A stretch of 64,000 nt of DNA. Source: Pedobacter terrae. GTDB lineage: Bacteria > Bacteroidota > Bacteroidia > Sphingobacteriales > Sphingobacteriaceae. Made by a program: the position numbers and the translations under genes. The notes beneath the pieces are model-generated. The model was not told the DNA's origin, did no database searches, and saw only the letters and a program-made list of their open reading frames with translations. Within the stretch, counting starts at the first letter, position 1; each line of letters starts with the position of its first letter. Positions 49,851-59,019 of the stretch are shown one piece after another. The stretch spans positions 62,001 to 126,000 of the forward strand of contig NZ_FNCH01000013.1 in assembly GCF_900100705.1 (NCBI RefSeq). Reading direction: 5' to 3'.

Positions 49851-50644
49851 TCAGACAATTAAGCCTCATTCTTTCATTTTTTATTATTTCTGCGACATCT
49901 TTTGCTCAAAACTGGGGTGGTGGAATAGACGATGAGGATTGGAGTTTTGGTTTTAATTTTCAATATATCTCCGCAGAATACAAAATTCTAAAAAAGCCAA
50001 ACTGGCGATCGCCTTTTTATGAAGTGCCAAATACACTGGATCCATCGTACGACCCAAATTCGGGCATTCCGATTACATCAAACTTAAATGCTATTTCTAG
50101 CCAACCATCACAGGGTTTTGGATTAGGCTTTGTAATGAACAGGATGATATCTGATAACTTTGATATCAGGGCAACGCCATCGCTTATTTTTAGCGACAGG
50201 GTAGTTACTTATGAGTATGAACCCATGGAACCAATTAATGTGGGTAACGGGCAAACCAAAAATTTCCAAACCTTGGTTGACAGGAAAGTGCAGGCCACGA
50301 TGTTTGAATTTCCATTAGGCATAAAGGTAAAATCGAACCGGCTGAATAATTTTAGGGTATACTGGTTAGGTGGTGCTAAATATTCGATAGATATTGCTTC
50401 GAAAAAGAAAACTTTCGATGAAGGAGAAACAGCCGTTAACAAGTTTTTAAAAAATAAAAGGAATTATTTGTCTTACGAAACGGGTATTGGTTTCGATATT
50501 TATTTCGAGTATTTTAAAATGTCGCCCGAAATAAAGCTATCCTATTCTGCCAGCGATTTGTTACAACACGACAATACCATTTACGCCAACCCGATAGATA
50601 AGTTGAAATTACGTCAATTAACATTCAGTTTAATTTTTCAATAG
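49847..50644 (+). CDS. porT: Type IX secretion outer-membrane protein PorT
   Basis: This 265-residue protein has a signal peptide (SLILSFFIISATSFAQ) followed by an eight-strand-type outer-membrane barrel: FNFQYISAEYKILKKPNW, GFGLGFVMNRMISDNFDI, FEFPLGIKVKSNRLNNFRVY, and the closing LRQLTFSLIFQ. Length and pattern fit PorT, needed for T9SS function and gliding in Bacteroidota. It overlaps ubiE by 4 bp, an arrangement seen elsewhere in the phylum. A general porin-family barrel is the alternative. A T9SS cargo gene lies at 37.4 kb. Confidence 0.82.
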   Translation: MIRQLSLILSFFIISATSFAQNWGGGIDDEDWSFGFNFQYISAEYKILKKPNWRSPFYEVPNTLDPSYDPNSGIPITSNLNAISSQPSQGFGLGFVMNRMISDNFDIRATPSLIFSDRVVTYEYEPMEPINVGNGQTKNFQTLVDRKVQATMFEFPLGIKVKSNRLNNFRVYWLGGAKYSIDIASKKKTFDEGETAVNKFLKNKRNYLSYETGIGFDIYFEYFKMSPEIKLSYSASDLLQHDNTIYANPIDKLKLRQLTFSLIFQ

Positions 50645-50733
50645 TCCTGCAATTCAAAAAAACTTACCTTTGTAGACATAGGTAAATCAAAGATGGTATC
50701 TTAAAGGATTACCCTGACTTAAAATTCATAAAA

Positions 50734-51492
50734 ATGTCTAAAATCGCATTAATTACAGGCGCAACTTCTGGTATTGGCGAAGCTTGTGCACATATATTCG
50801 CTCAACAAGGTTATAACCTGGTATTGTTGGCCCGCAGAGAAGATCGCCTGGCTAAAATTGCACACCATTTAGAAGACAAATATGCCATTACGATTAAACA
50901 GGTTTTGGCAGATGTTCGCAATAAAGAAAGTCTTACCACTGCTTTAGAAGTTTTGCCGGCAGAATGGAAAAAGGTTGACGTTTTAATCAACAACGCTGGT
51001 TTAAGTCAGGGTTTAGATCCTATTGATAAAGGTGATACAAACGATTGGGATACTATGATCGATACCAATGTAAAAGGTCTGCTTTATGTGACTAAGATTG
51101 TTTCCAACTGGATGATCCCAAATCAATCTGGCCATATTATCAACATAGGTTCTATTGCCGGTAAAGAAGTTTATCCAAACGGAAACGTATATTGTGCCAG
51201 TAAACATGCCGTAGATGCTTTGAGTAAAGGCATGCGTATCGATTTATTGCCTCACGGCATAAAGGTGACCGAAATTAATCCGGGCATGGTAGAAACCGAA
51301 TTTTCGGTAGTACGCTTTAAAGGTGATGAAGACCGGGCGAAAAAGGTATACGAAAACCTGGAACCGCTCATTGCAGATGATATTGCAGATGCCATCTGGT
51401 ATGTTGTAAGCAGGCCAAAACATGTTAACATCAATGATATGCTGATTATGCCAACCGCACAGGCTACCGCAACGATAGTAAATAGAGGTTAG
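50734..51492 (+). CDS. SDR family NAD(P)-dependent oxidoreductase (YdfG-like)
   Basis: This 252-residue Rossmann-fold enzyme has TGATSGIGEA (8-17), NNAG (86-89) and the catalytic Ser140, Tyr153 and Lys157 (YCASK). It resembles YdfG-type 3-hydroxy acid (serine/allo-threonine) dehydrogenases. Arg-rich LLARRED after strand 2 suggests NADP(H). The substrate is not known. It stands alone after porT with an 89-bp gap. Confidence 0.93.
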   Translation: MSKIALITGATSGIGEACAHIFAQQGYNLVLLARREDRLAKIAHHLEDKYAITIKQVLADVRNKESLTTALEVLPAEWKKVDVLINNAGLSQGLDPIDKGDTNDWDTMIDTNVKGLLYVTKIVSNWMIPNQSGHIINIGSIAGKEVYPNGNVYCASKHAVDALSKGMRIDLLPHGIKVTEINPGMVETEFSVVRFKGDEDRAKKVYENLEPLIADDIADAIWYVVSRPKHVNINDMLIMPTAQATATIVNRG

Positions 51493-51685
51493 TAGGTTAA
51501 CTGTATAAACTGTTTAAATTGGTTAACTGCTCAGGAGACTAACCTTTGAACTGTTTAAATTGATAAACTGTACAATTAACCGATTTGAAAATTAACCAAC
51601 TAAAAAAAACAAATTAGGTTTTGGGACTATGAGTTTCTGCGATTAACCGATTTGGACAATTAACCGATTAACCATTTATAAGAAA
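51493..51685. repeat. Self-complementary word-repeat spacer before yqeY
   Basis: The left part repeats ggttaactg, aaactgtttaaattg (51498-51571, e.g. 51497-51504 and 51524-51531). The right part repeats the complementary words aattaaccgattt, aattaaccaact, aattaaccgattaacc. They are separated by unique sequence around 51600-51640. It lies between co-directional genes. Confidence 0.55.
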
Positions 51686-52132
51686 ATGATATCAAATACA
51701 ATAGATCAGGAAATTAAAAAAGCCATGTTGGCTAAAAATAATGCACAGTTAAGAGGTTTAAGAGCAATAAAGGCAGCTTTACTTTTGGCAAAAACGGAGA
51801 AAGGATCTTCAGAAGAAATTACAGAAGAAACCGAAATTAAAATTCTTCAGAAACTGATTAAGCAACGCCGCGAATCTGCTGATATTTATAAGCAACAAAA
51901 TCGCGAAGATTTATATCAGGTAGAAAACGAAGAAATTGAAGTCATTAATCAATTTTTACCAAAACAGTTAGACAGGGAAGAAGTTGCATCAATTATTGAG
52001 GGGGTAATCAAACAATCTGGCGCTACATCGGTTAAAGATATGGGTAAGGTAATGGGCATGGCGAATGCAGCACTTGCCGGTAAAGCTGATGGTAAATTAA
52101 TTGCAGAGATAGTTAAAGAAAAACTAGCTTAA
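51686..52132 (+). CDS. yqeY: GatB/YqeY domain-containing protein
   Basis: This 148-residue protein is the stand-alone YqeY family, matching the C-terminal tail domain of GatB: LRGLRAIKAALLLAKTEKGS at 23-42, KLIKQRRESADIYKQQNR, and the closing VMGMANAALAGKADGKLIAE. In GatB this domain contacts tRNA. The role of the free protein is unknown, though it is widely conserved. Length is standard. It lies between two unrelated genes with spacers on both sides. Confidence 0.93.
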   Translation: MISNTIDQEIKKAMLAKNNAQLRGLRAIKAALLLAKTEKGSSEEITEETEIKILQKLIKQRRESADIYKQQNREDLYQVENEEIEVINQFLPKQLDREEVASIIEGVIKQSGATSVKDMGKVMGMANAALAGKADGKLIAEIVKEKLA

Positions 52133-52316
52133 TCAAGGTAAAAAGGTAGAGTGCTAAAAGGTTTGAGGCCAATTTATCGCCAGTCGCTAACCGCTCTACG
52201 CGTTGCAAACAAAGTTTTTATACCGTTTTCGATTTTATTTCAGAAAAATGGCGCATAAATGCATAAATTTAATTTTACTCTACTAACTTAGTACCACAAT
52301 ACCATCTAAAATAGAT

Positions 52317-53081
52317 ATGACTTACCCGATAATAGAAGAAGACGGATTTAAATACATTGAAGCCGGAACAGGCGAGACACTGGTATTGCTGCACGGCCTA
52401 ATGGGCGAATTAAGCAATTGGGAGCAGGTTATAGAACAGTTTAAAGATCGCTACAGGGTAATTATTCCAATTTTACCAATTTACGATCTGCCTATTTTAA
52501 CGTTAGGCGTTAAAGCATTGTCGAGGTATCTCCACCGCTTTTTAAAATATAAAAATTTAAACCAGGTCGTGCTTATAGGTAATTCGCTTGGCGGCCACGT
52601 AGGCTTGGTATTTACGGTTGCTCATCAGGAATTTGTTAAAGCGCTGGTACTTACAGGCAGTTCAGGTTTATATGAAAATGCTTTTGGAGGTTCTTTCCCG
52701 CGTAGAGAGAGTTACGATTATATTAAGGAAAAAGTAGAATTTACATTTTACGATCCGGCAACGGCAACCAAAGAACTGGTGGATGATGTTTTTAAAACAG
52801 TTAACGACAGATCGAGGGTTATTCGGATTTTAACCATGGCGAAATCGGCAATACGCCATAACATGGCTAAAGACCTTTCTAAAATTACCATTCCGGTTTC
52901 ACTGATCTGGGGTAAAAATGATAAGGTTACACCGCCGGAAGTGGCAAAAGAATTTCACCAATTGTTGCCTAATTCCGAATTAAATTGGGTTGATAAATGC
53001 GGACATGCACCTATGATGGAGCATCCAGAGACATTTAATGCATTTTTAGAGAAGTTTTTAGATAGAATATTGTTAAAATAA
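52317..53081 (+). CDS. Alpha/beta hydrolase
   Basis: This 254-residue alpha/beta hydrolase has the oxyanion HGLMGELSNW (26-35), nucleophile Ser90 in GNSLGGHVG, the Asp of IWGKNDKVTPP, and the catalytic His of DKCGHAPMMEHPE. It has no signal peptide. The substrate is unknown. Its stop is followed at once by the start of the CBS-domain gene, so they are probably one transcript with the nadK-uppS-bamA series. Confidence 0.92.
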   Translation: MTYPIIEEDGFKYIEAGTGETLVLLHGLMGELSNWEQVIEQFKDRYRVIIPILPIYDLPILTLGVKALSRYLHRFLKYKNLNQVVLIGNSLGGHVGLVFTVAHQEFVKALVLTGSSGLYENAFGGSFPRRESYDYIKEKVEFTFYDPATATKELVDDVFKTVNDRSRVIRILTMAKSAIRHNMAKDLSKITIPVSLIWGKNDKVTPPEVAKEFHQLLPNSELNWVDKCGHAPMMEHPETFNAFLEKFLDRILLK

Positions 53082-53744
53082 ATGTTTGCAGCAGAAATCA
53101 TATCAGATGCAATTCCATCACTAAGAACCGATGACACGGTGCAGAAAGCTTTAGATCGTATGCACGATTTTAAATTAAAGCATTTGCCTGTTGTTAACGA
53201 GGTAACTTTATTGGGTTTGGTATCTGAAGATGATTTATTAAATATTGCTGATCATGATACACCTTTAAGCGATAATGCAGTAAACATGCTTAACGTTTTC
53301 GTATTGGATAATGTACATGCTTACGATGTTCTCAGGTTATTCAATCAGTTAAATTTAACAGCCGTTCCGGTTTTGGATCAGCATAAAAACTATGCTGGTT
53401 TAATCCCTGTAAGCAGTATGGTGAACGCCATGGCAGAACAGTACGCGGTAAACGAACCTGGCGGAATTATAGTTTTGGAAATCAGTAACCGCGATAACTC
53501 TTTGGCACATATTGCACAGATTGTTGAAGCCGATAATGCGCAGGTGCTCTCTTCTTACGTGAATTCTTTTGAAGATTCTACACGTTTAGAGGTAACGCTC
53601 AAAGTAAATAAAACAGAAATTACTTCATTGGTAGCCGCTTTCGAAAGATATGATTACCTGGTTAAAGAGGTATACAATAACACACAGATTGATGATGGAT
53701 CGCAGGAGCGTTACGATTCTTTCATGAACTATTTAAATGTATAA
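53082..53744 (+). CDS. CBS-domain protein with C-terminal ACT-like domain
   Basis: This 220-residue protein has two CBS motifs (SLRTDDTVQKALDRMHDF ... LVSEDDLLNI at 13-57; NVFVLDNVHAYDVLRLFNQL ... LIPVSSMVNAMAE at about 70-118). A C-terminal domain (126-200, GGIIVLEISNRDNSLAHIAQ) looks like ACT. CBS pairs usually bind adenine nucleotides, and ACT domains bind small ligands. It starts immediately after the hydrolase stop and 9 bp before nadK, so it may sense nucleotide state near NAD(P) synthesis. This is only inference. Confidence 0.8.
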   Translation: MFAAEIISDAIPSLRTDDTVQKALDRMHDFKLKHLPVVNEVTLLGLVSEDDLLNIADHDTPLSDNAVNMLNVFVLDNVHAYDVLRLFNQLNLTAVPVLDQHKNYAGLIPVSSMVNAMAEQYAVNEPGGIIVLEISNRDNSLAHIAQIVEADNAQVLSSYVNSFEDSTRLEVTLKVNKTEITSLVAAFERYDYLVKEVYNNTQIDDGSQERYDSFMNYLNV

Positions 53745-53753
53745 ACCTACTTT

Positions 53754-54635
53754 ATGAGGATTGCAATTTACGGCAGAGATTTTAATGATACGGTTTTGCC
53801 CTATGTACAAGAGGTTTTTAATCATTTAATTGAAAATCATATTCAGCTTGTTTTATATTCTAAATTTAAAACATCACTTCATGGCAAGATAAAACTGCCG
53901 GTAAATACCATTATTTTTCATAACCATACCGAACTAAAGAAACATGCAGATGTATTGTTAAGCTTAGGTGGAGATGGTACTTTACTGGATACTTTATCGT
54001 TGATCCGCAATTCGGGCATACCTGTAATCGGGATCAACTTCGGTCGCCTGGGCTTTCTGGCCAGTATCAATAAAAACGAAATCGGATCGGCACTCCATGC
54101 GCTGATTAATAAAGAATATACTTTAGATTGCAGGTCGCTTTTAGCATTGGAATCGGATAATGGTTTATTTGGTGAAGAAAACTTTGCATTGAACGATATT
54201 ACCATTCACCGTCGCGATAATTCGGCGATGATGATTATCCATGCTTCAATGAATAATGAATTCATCAATTCTTATTGGGCCGATGGATTAATTATTGCTA
54301 CCCCAACGGGTTCTACAGCATACTCGTTAAGTTGCGGTGGCCCTATTATTTATCCTGATTCCAAGAACTTTGTAATTACCCCTATTGCGCCACATAATTT
54401 AAATGTACGGCCAGTAGTGGTACCAGATAGCAACACGCTTTCATTTGAGGTAGAAGCGAGGGAATCAAAATTTTTGGTTTCGTGCGATAGCCGAACCGTT
54501 ACGGTTGAGCGTTCAGTAAAAATCAGCATAAAAAAGGCAGACTTTTGCCTAAATCTTATCCGCCTTAATAATGAAACTTACTTAAACACGTTAAGGAATA
54601 AATTATTATGGGGTATCGATACCCGTAACTACTAA
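53754..54635 (+). CDS. nadK: NAD kinase
   Basis: This 293-residue enzyme phosphorylates NAD to NADP. The GGDGT motif is at 72-76 (LLSLGGDGTLLDTL), followed by IGINFGRLGFLA and the NE region FALNDITIHR. The TPTGSTAYSLSCGGPI motif is also present. The length is typical. It lies 9 bp after the CBS gene and 2 bp before a DUF6089 gene, so it forms part of one operon leading to uppS and bamA. Confidence 0.96.
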   Translation: MRIAIYGRDFNDTVLPYVQEVFNHLIENHIQLVLYSKFKTSLHGKIKLPVNTIIFHNHTELKKHADVLLSLGGDGTLLDTLSLIRNSGIPVIGINFGRLGFLASINKNEIGSALHALINKEYTLDCRSLLALESDNGLFGEENFALNDITIHRRDNSAMMIIHASMNNEFINSYWADGLIIATPTGSTAYSLSCGGPIIYPDSKNFVITPIAPHNLNVRPVVVPDSNTLSFEVEARESKFLVSCDSRTVTVERSVKISIKKADFCLNLIRLNNETYLNTLRNKLLWGIDTRNY

Positions 54636-54637
54636 GT

Positions 54638-55450
54638 ATGGCACCAGGCAAACAGCTGTTAATTATAGTCTTTCTCTTTTTTAGTGCGCAGCTGGTTCAT
54701 GCACAGCGCACAATAGTGGGCGAACCTTCCTGGGAAGTTGGGATGATGGCAGGCGGTGCAGGTTATATGGGTGATCTTAATCAGAATAATCCTTTTCAGA
54801 TCAGTGGTCTTTCTGGTGGTGCTTATGTAAAACGTAATTTTAATCAATATGTTGGCATCCGTTTAAATTATACATATGGGCAAATAAGGGCTGATGATGC
54901 CTACTCCGGTAATGAACAATTCCGTGAAAGAAACCTGCGTTTTAAAACAGCATTGAATGAGTTTAGCGGATTGGTGGATTTTAATTTCTTTAATTTTAGC
55001 CTGGGCGGCGGAACACGTCAATTTACGCCATACCTTTTTAGCGGGGTAGGGTTACTTGTTTTTAAACCCACGGTAGATGTTTATGGTGACAAATACAGCT
55101 TGGCCGGGTTAAAAACGGAAGGCCAGGAAAATGCCTATAAAAATGCCGTGTTAACTATTCCGTACGGTTTGGGGTTAAGGTACAATTACAAAGATACCTG
55201 GAGTGTTTTTACTGAACTGGGGTACAGAACACCACTTACCGATTATATTGATGATGTAAGCGGCCGTTATCCGACTAATCCTACTTTAGTTAAAAGTGGA
55301 GATAACTGGGTTAATTTATCCGATCCTTCAGCTAACCAGATTGGAGTTCCCGGTACCCAAAGAGGCGATTTTCGAAAAAGGGACACTTATCTATTTGTTA
55401 GTATAGGCATATCTTTTACCTTTGTATCCTCAAAATGCTATTCCTTTTAA
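54638..55450 (+). CDS. DUF6089 family outer-membrane protein
   Basis: This 270-residue protein has a signal peptide (KQLLIIVFLFFSAQLVHAQ) and a beta-barrel-like pattern (VGMMAGGAGYMGDLNQNNP, VKRNFNQYVGIRLNYTYGQI, GLGLRYNYKDTWSVFTELGY). It belongs to the DUF6089 group that usually lies between nadK and uppS in Bacteroidota. It could take part in outer-membrane assembly, but the function is unknown. It ends 19 bp before uppS. Confidence 0.85.
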   Translation: MAPGKQLLIIVFLFFSAQLVHAQRTIVGEPSWEVGMMAGGAGYMGDLNQNNPFQISGLSGGAYVKRNFNQYVGIRLNYTYGQIRADDAYSGNEQFRERNLRFKTALNEFSGLVDFNFFNFSLGGGTRQFTPYLFSGVGLLVFKPTVDVYGDKYSLAGLKTEGQENAYKNAVLTIPYGLGLRYNYKDTWSVFTELGYRTPLTDYIDDVSGRYPTNPTLVKSGDNWVNLSDPSANQIGVPGTQRGDFRKRDTYLFVSIGISFTFVSSKCYSF

Positions 55451-55469
55451 GCTGATTTTGACATAATTA

Positions 55470-56210
55470 ATGGGATTTAAAGAACAAATAGACTATAGCC
55501 GCCTGCCAAAGCACATTGCCGTAATCATGGATGGTAATGGAAGATGGGCTAAAGGCCAGGGCAAAGTGCGGGTTTTCGGACATGAGCAGGGTGTACTTTC
55601 TGTAAAAGATATTGTAGAAGGTTGTGTAGAAGTGGGTATAGAATACCTTACCTTATATGCTTTTTCTACAGAGAACTGGAACAGACCTAAAGAAGAGGTA
55701 GATGCTTTAATGCAGATTCTGATTTCAACCATCAACAGAGAAACCGAAACACTTAATAAAAATAATGTTAAGCTGAATGCCATTGGTAATATTGCATCTT
55801 TGCCCCAAGAGTGTATTGATGATTTAAAAGAAGCCATGGAGAAAACCGCCCATAACGAAAAATGTACTTTAACACTGGCATTAAGTTATAGCGCAAAATG
55901 GGAGATTCTGGAGGCCGCCAAAAAAATTGCATCAGCTGTAAAGAATAACGACATTTCTTTGGATGATATTAACGAAGACCTGTTTGCATCGAAACTGACA
56001 ACCGTAAATATACCCGATCCCGAACTCATGATCAGAACCAGCGGAGAACACCGGATCAGCAATTATCTACTTTGGCAAATGGCTTATACCGAGTTTTATT
56101 TTACAGATGTTTTATGGCCTGATTTCAGACGTGAAAATCTTTTCGAGGCCATTGTAGACTATCAAAAACGCGAACGCCGTTTTGGTAAAATTAGTGAACA
56201 ATTAAACTAA
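55470..56210 (+). CDS. uppS: Undecaprenyl diphosphate synthase (isoprenyl transferase)
   Basis: This 246-residue cis-prenyltransferase makes the C55 carrier for peptidoglycan and O-antigen. The Mg-binding Asp21 lies in IAVIMDGNGRWAKGQG, with the GHEQG and LTLYAFSTENWNRP motifs and the C-terminal ELMIRTSGEHRISNYLLWQM, YTEFYF. Length and motifs are typical. It precedes bamA by 150 bp, in line with the conserved uppS-bamA-skp order. Confidence 0.97.
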   Translation: MGFKEQIDYSRLPKHIAVIMDGNGRWAKGQGKVRVFGHEQGVLSVKDIVEGCVEVGIEYLTLYAFSTENWNRPKEEVDALMQILISTINRETETLNKNNVKLNAIGNIASLPQECIDDLKEAMEKTAHNEKCTLTLALSYSAKWEILEAAKKIASAVKNNDISLDDINEDLFASKLTTVNIPDPELMIRTSGEHRISNYLLWQMAYTEFYFTDVLWPDFRRENLFEAIVDYQKRERRFGKISEQLN

Positions 56211-56359
56211 TTTTTCTTTTAACACTTTTTAACAAGCGTTTAAACTAACTTAGCGCCACTTTTATACGATAAATGAAACCATAATAAGGGAACAACGTAA
56301 AGAAATTCTGCTTTATAAAACAGCGTTACCTTTTGGTCATTACTGAACAAATAATTTTA

Positions 56360-58912
56360 ATGAAAAGAATATTTCAGGTTTTAATCCTACTCGTTTTAGC
56401 CGCTCCGGCCTTCGCTCAAATACGTCCTCAAGGTCAGGCTCCGGTAACCCCTTCTTTAAAGGTTGGTGGCTTAGATCTCGATTATTTTAGTCCAAAAGAG
56501 TATATTATTGGAGGTACAACGGTAACAGGAACCCAATATTTAGATAAAGAAGTATTAATCACTTTGTCTAAACTAACTAAGGGCGATAAAATTATACTTC
56601 CTGGCGAGGCAACCTCGGATGCGATCAAAACATTGTGGGCACAAGGTTTATTTGATGATGTTAAACTTAACATCTTAAAATTTGTTCAGGATTCTGTTTA
56701 TTTCGAAATTGAAGTAGTAGAACGTCCGCGTTTAAGTTCTATCGATTTAAAAGGACTCCGTAAATCTGAAAAAACGGCTATTCAAGAAAAATTGAATGAT
56801 AAAACAGGTAAAATCGTAAACGATAACTTATACAATACCACATCTGCCATTGTTAAAAAATATTTATTGGATAAAGGTTTCTTTTTTACCAAAATCGATT
56901 ACAAAACACGGAAAGATCCGAATGCAGAAAACAGTGTGGTATTGGAAGCCTATATCGATAAAGGTCACCGGGTTAAAGTGCAGCATATCGATTTTACGGG
57001 AAATAAAGATTTCAAAGCAGCAAAGTTGAGAAAATACCTTAAAAGCCCTAAACAGTTTGCGTGGTGGCGCTTTTGGGGTTCTGGAAAATTCGCAAAAGAG
57101 AAATACGAAGAGAATAAGGTAAAAATGATTGCTAAAATGCACGAGAAAGGTTATCGTGATGCAGAATTATTAAAAGATACCATTTACCAGTACAATAAGA
57201 AGAAAGTTAATATCAGAATGGACCTTTATGAAGGTAAAAAATATTATTTTGGTAATATTACCTGGGCAGGCAATGCCATTTACCCGGATAGTATTCTAAA
57301 AAAAGTATTAACTATTGAAAAAGGTGATGTTTTTAGTGAAGAAAGATTAAACAAAAAATTAAACGGTGGTGGCGAAAACGGTGGCGACATTAACAGTATG
57401 TATACCGATAACGGATACTTAACTTTCAATATCGATCCGGTACAAACCAAAATTTATGGTGATACGGTTGATGTGGAACTGCGCATGTACGAGGGACCAC
57501 AATATACCAACAACCGCATTACCATAAAAGGTAACACAATTACCAATGATAAAGTTGTTTTACGTGAGATCCGTACTAAACCCGGACAGAAGTTTAACAA
57601 AAGTGATTTAATCCGTACCATTCGCGAAATTGGTCAATTGGGTAACTTCGATGAATCTAAAACCGTACCTACACCTCGCCCTAACCCGGCTGATGGGACT
57701 GTGGATATCGAATATGCCGTAGAAGAAAAACCTTCAGATCAGATCGAACTATCAGGCGGTTTTGGTGGTGGCCGGATCATTGGTACATTAGGTTTAACTT
57801 TCAATAACTTTTCGTTACGTAACCTGTTCAATTTAAAAGCCTACAAACCATTACCAAAAGGCGATGGACAGAAATTAAGCTTACGTGGGCAAACGAACGG
57901 TAAATATTACCAATCATATAGCTTCTCTTTCTCGCAACCTTGGTTTGGTGGTGAGAAACCAGTAAGCTTTGGGGTGAGTGCCTTTACCTCCTTGCAATCC
58001 AACGGTCTAAGCAGTGGGGACGCTCTATTGCAAAAAATCCGTTTAAATGGGGTAACCGTTAGTTTGGGTAGGAGATTAAACTGGCCAGATAACTATTTCC
58101 AATTAACCCATGCCTTGAGTTTGCAACAATATGTTTTAAATAACTATACAGGATTTTTATTTAGTACAGGTACATCATATAACCTGAGTTTATCACAAGA
58201 GATTAGCCGCGATTCGAGAGATTCGCCAATTTTCCCTAAATCAGGATCGTTTTTACGTTTCACGATTCAGGCTACGCCACCTTTTTCATTGTTAAATAAC
58301 ACAAACTATGCTACGGCTTCTGACAGGGAGAAATATCGTTTTACAGAATACCATAAATGGAAATTCGATTCGCAATGGTACCAACGTGTAGCAGGTAACC
58401 TGGTAATTAAAGCTCAGGCACAATTTGGTTTCTTAGGGCAGTATAATAAAGCCGTTGGACAATCTGCCTTCGAACGTTTCAAACTGGGGGGTGATGGTAT
58501 GCAGGGATTTGATTTCTTACAAGGGTCAGAAATAATTGCGATGCGTGGTTATGCAAATAATGCTGTTATTCCCGCTGGTACCAATCCAGTTGGAGTAAAT
58601 ACCGCACAGACTTCTGGTAGCCCGATTTATACGAAATATGTATTAGAGGCCCGCTATCCGGTAATTGCTAGTCAGCAAGCGACAGCATTTGTTTTAGCCT
58701 TTGCTGAGGCTGGTAATACCTGGAATAGATTTGGTGATTTTAATCCTTTCAACGTGAGAAGATCAGTTGGTGTAGGTGCACGTATCTTCTTACCTATATT
58801 TGGTTTATTGGGTATAGATTACGGACATGCATTTGACAGGATCCCTGGTGTGGCTGATGGCGGTAAACAAAACTTTACTTTCAGTATTGCACAACAATTA
58901 GGTGGATTCTAG
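56360..58912 (+). CDS. bamA: Outer-membrane protein assembly factor BamA
   Basis: The protein has 850 residues from ATG at 56360; the TTG at 56333 would add 9 residues before a clear signal peptide (MKRIFQVLILLVLAAPAFAQ). Five POTRA domains (about 60-450; VERPRLSSIDLKGLRKSEKT is one start) are followed by the Omp85 barrel, with the VRGYxxN-like AMRGYANNAV region and terminal QQLGGF. BamA folds and inserts outer-membrane proteins. A lipoprotein gene, not skp, comes next. Confidence 0.96.
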   Translation: MKRIFQVLILLVLAAPAFAQIRPQGQAPVTPSLKVGGLDLDYFSPKEYIIGGTTVTGTQYLDKEVLITLSKLTKGDKIILPGEATSDAIKTLWAQGLFDDVKLNILKFVQDSVYFEIEVVERPRLSSIDLKGLRKSEKTAIQEKLNDKTGKIVNDNLYNTTSAIVKKYLLDKGFFFTKIDYKTRKDPNAENSVVLEAYIDKGHRVKVQHIDFTGNKDFKAAKLRKYLKSPKQFAWWRFWGSGKFAKEKYEENKVKMIAKMHEKGYRDAELLKDTIYQYNKKKVNIRMDLYEGKKYYFGNITWAGNAIYPDSILKKVLTIEKGDVFSEERLNKKLNGGGENGGDINSMYTDNGYLTFNIDPVQTKIYGDTVDVELRMYEGPQYTNNRITIKGNTITNDKVVLREIRTKPGQKFNKSDLIRTIREIGQLGNFDESKTVPTPRPNPADGTVDIEYAVEEKPSDQIELSGGFGGGRIIGTLGLTFNNFSLRNLFNLKAYKPLPKGDGQKLSLRGQTNGKYYQSYSFSFSQPWFGGEKPVSFGVSAFTSLQSNGLSSGDALLQKIRLNGVTVSLGRRLNWPDNYFQLTHALSLQQYVLNNYTGFLFSTGTSYNLSLSQEISRDSRDSPIFPKSGSFLRFTIQATPPFSLLNNTNYATASDREKYRFTEYHKWKFDSQWYQRVAGNLVIKAQAQFGFLGQYNKAVGQSAFERFKLGGDGMQGFDFLQGSEIIAMRGYANNAVIPAGTNPVGVNTAQTSGSPIYTKYVLEARYPVIASQQATAFVLAFAEAGNTWNRFGDFNPFNVRRSVGVGARIFLPIFGLLGIDYGHAFDRIPGVADGGKQNFTFSIAQQLGGF

Positions 58913-59019
58913 TTTGTATTATTTGTTAGATTTTTGAGTGTATTTATATTTAAATATAAGTAGTATAACTAACTTTTTATTAGTATGTTTGTTGCTTATA
59001 TTTAACTCTTAAAAAATCT

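Noticed and set aside
51493..51685. CRISPR array
   Set aside because: The repeated words are short, irregular and unevenly spaced, there are no constant-length spacers, and no cas genes occur in the window.
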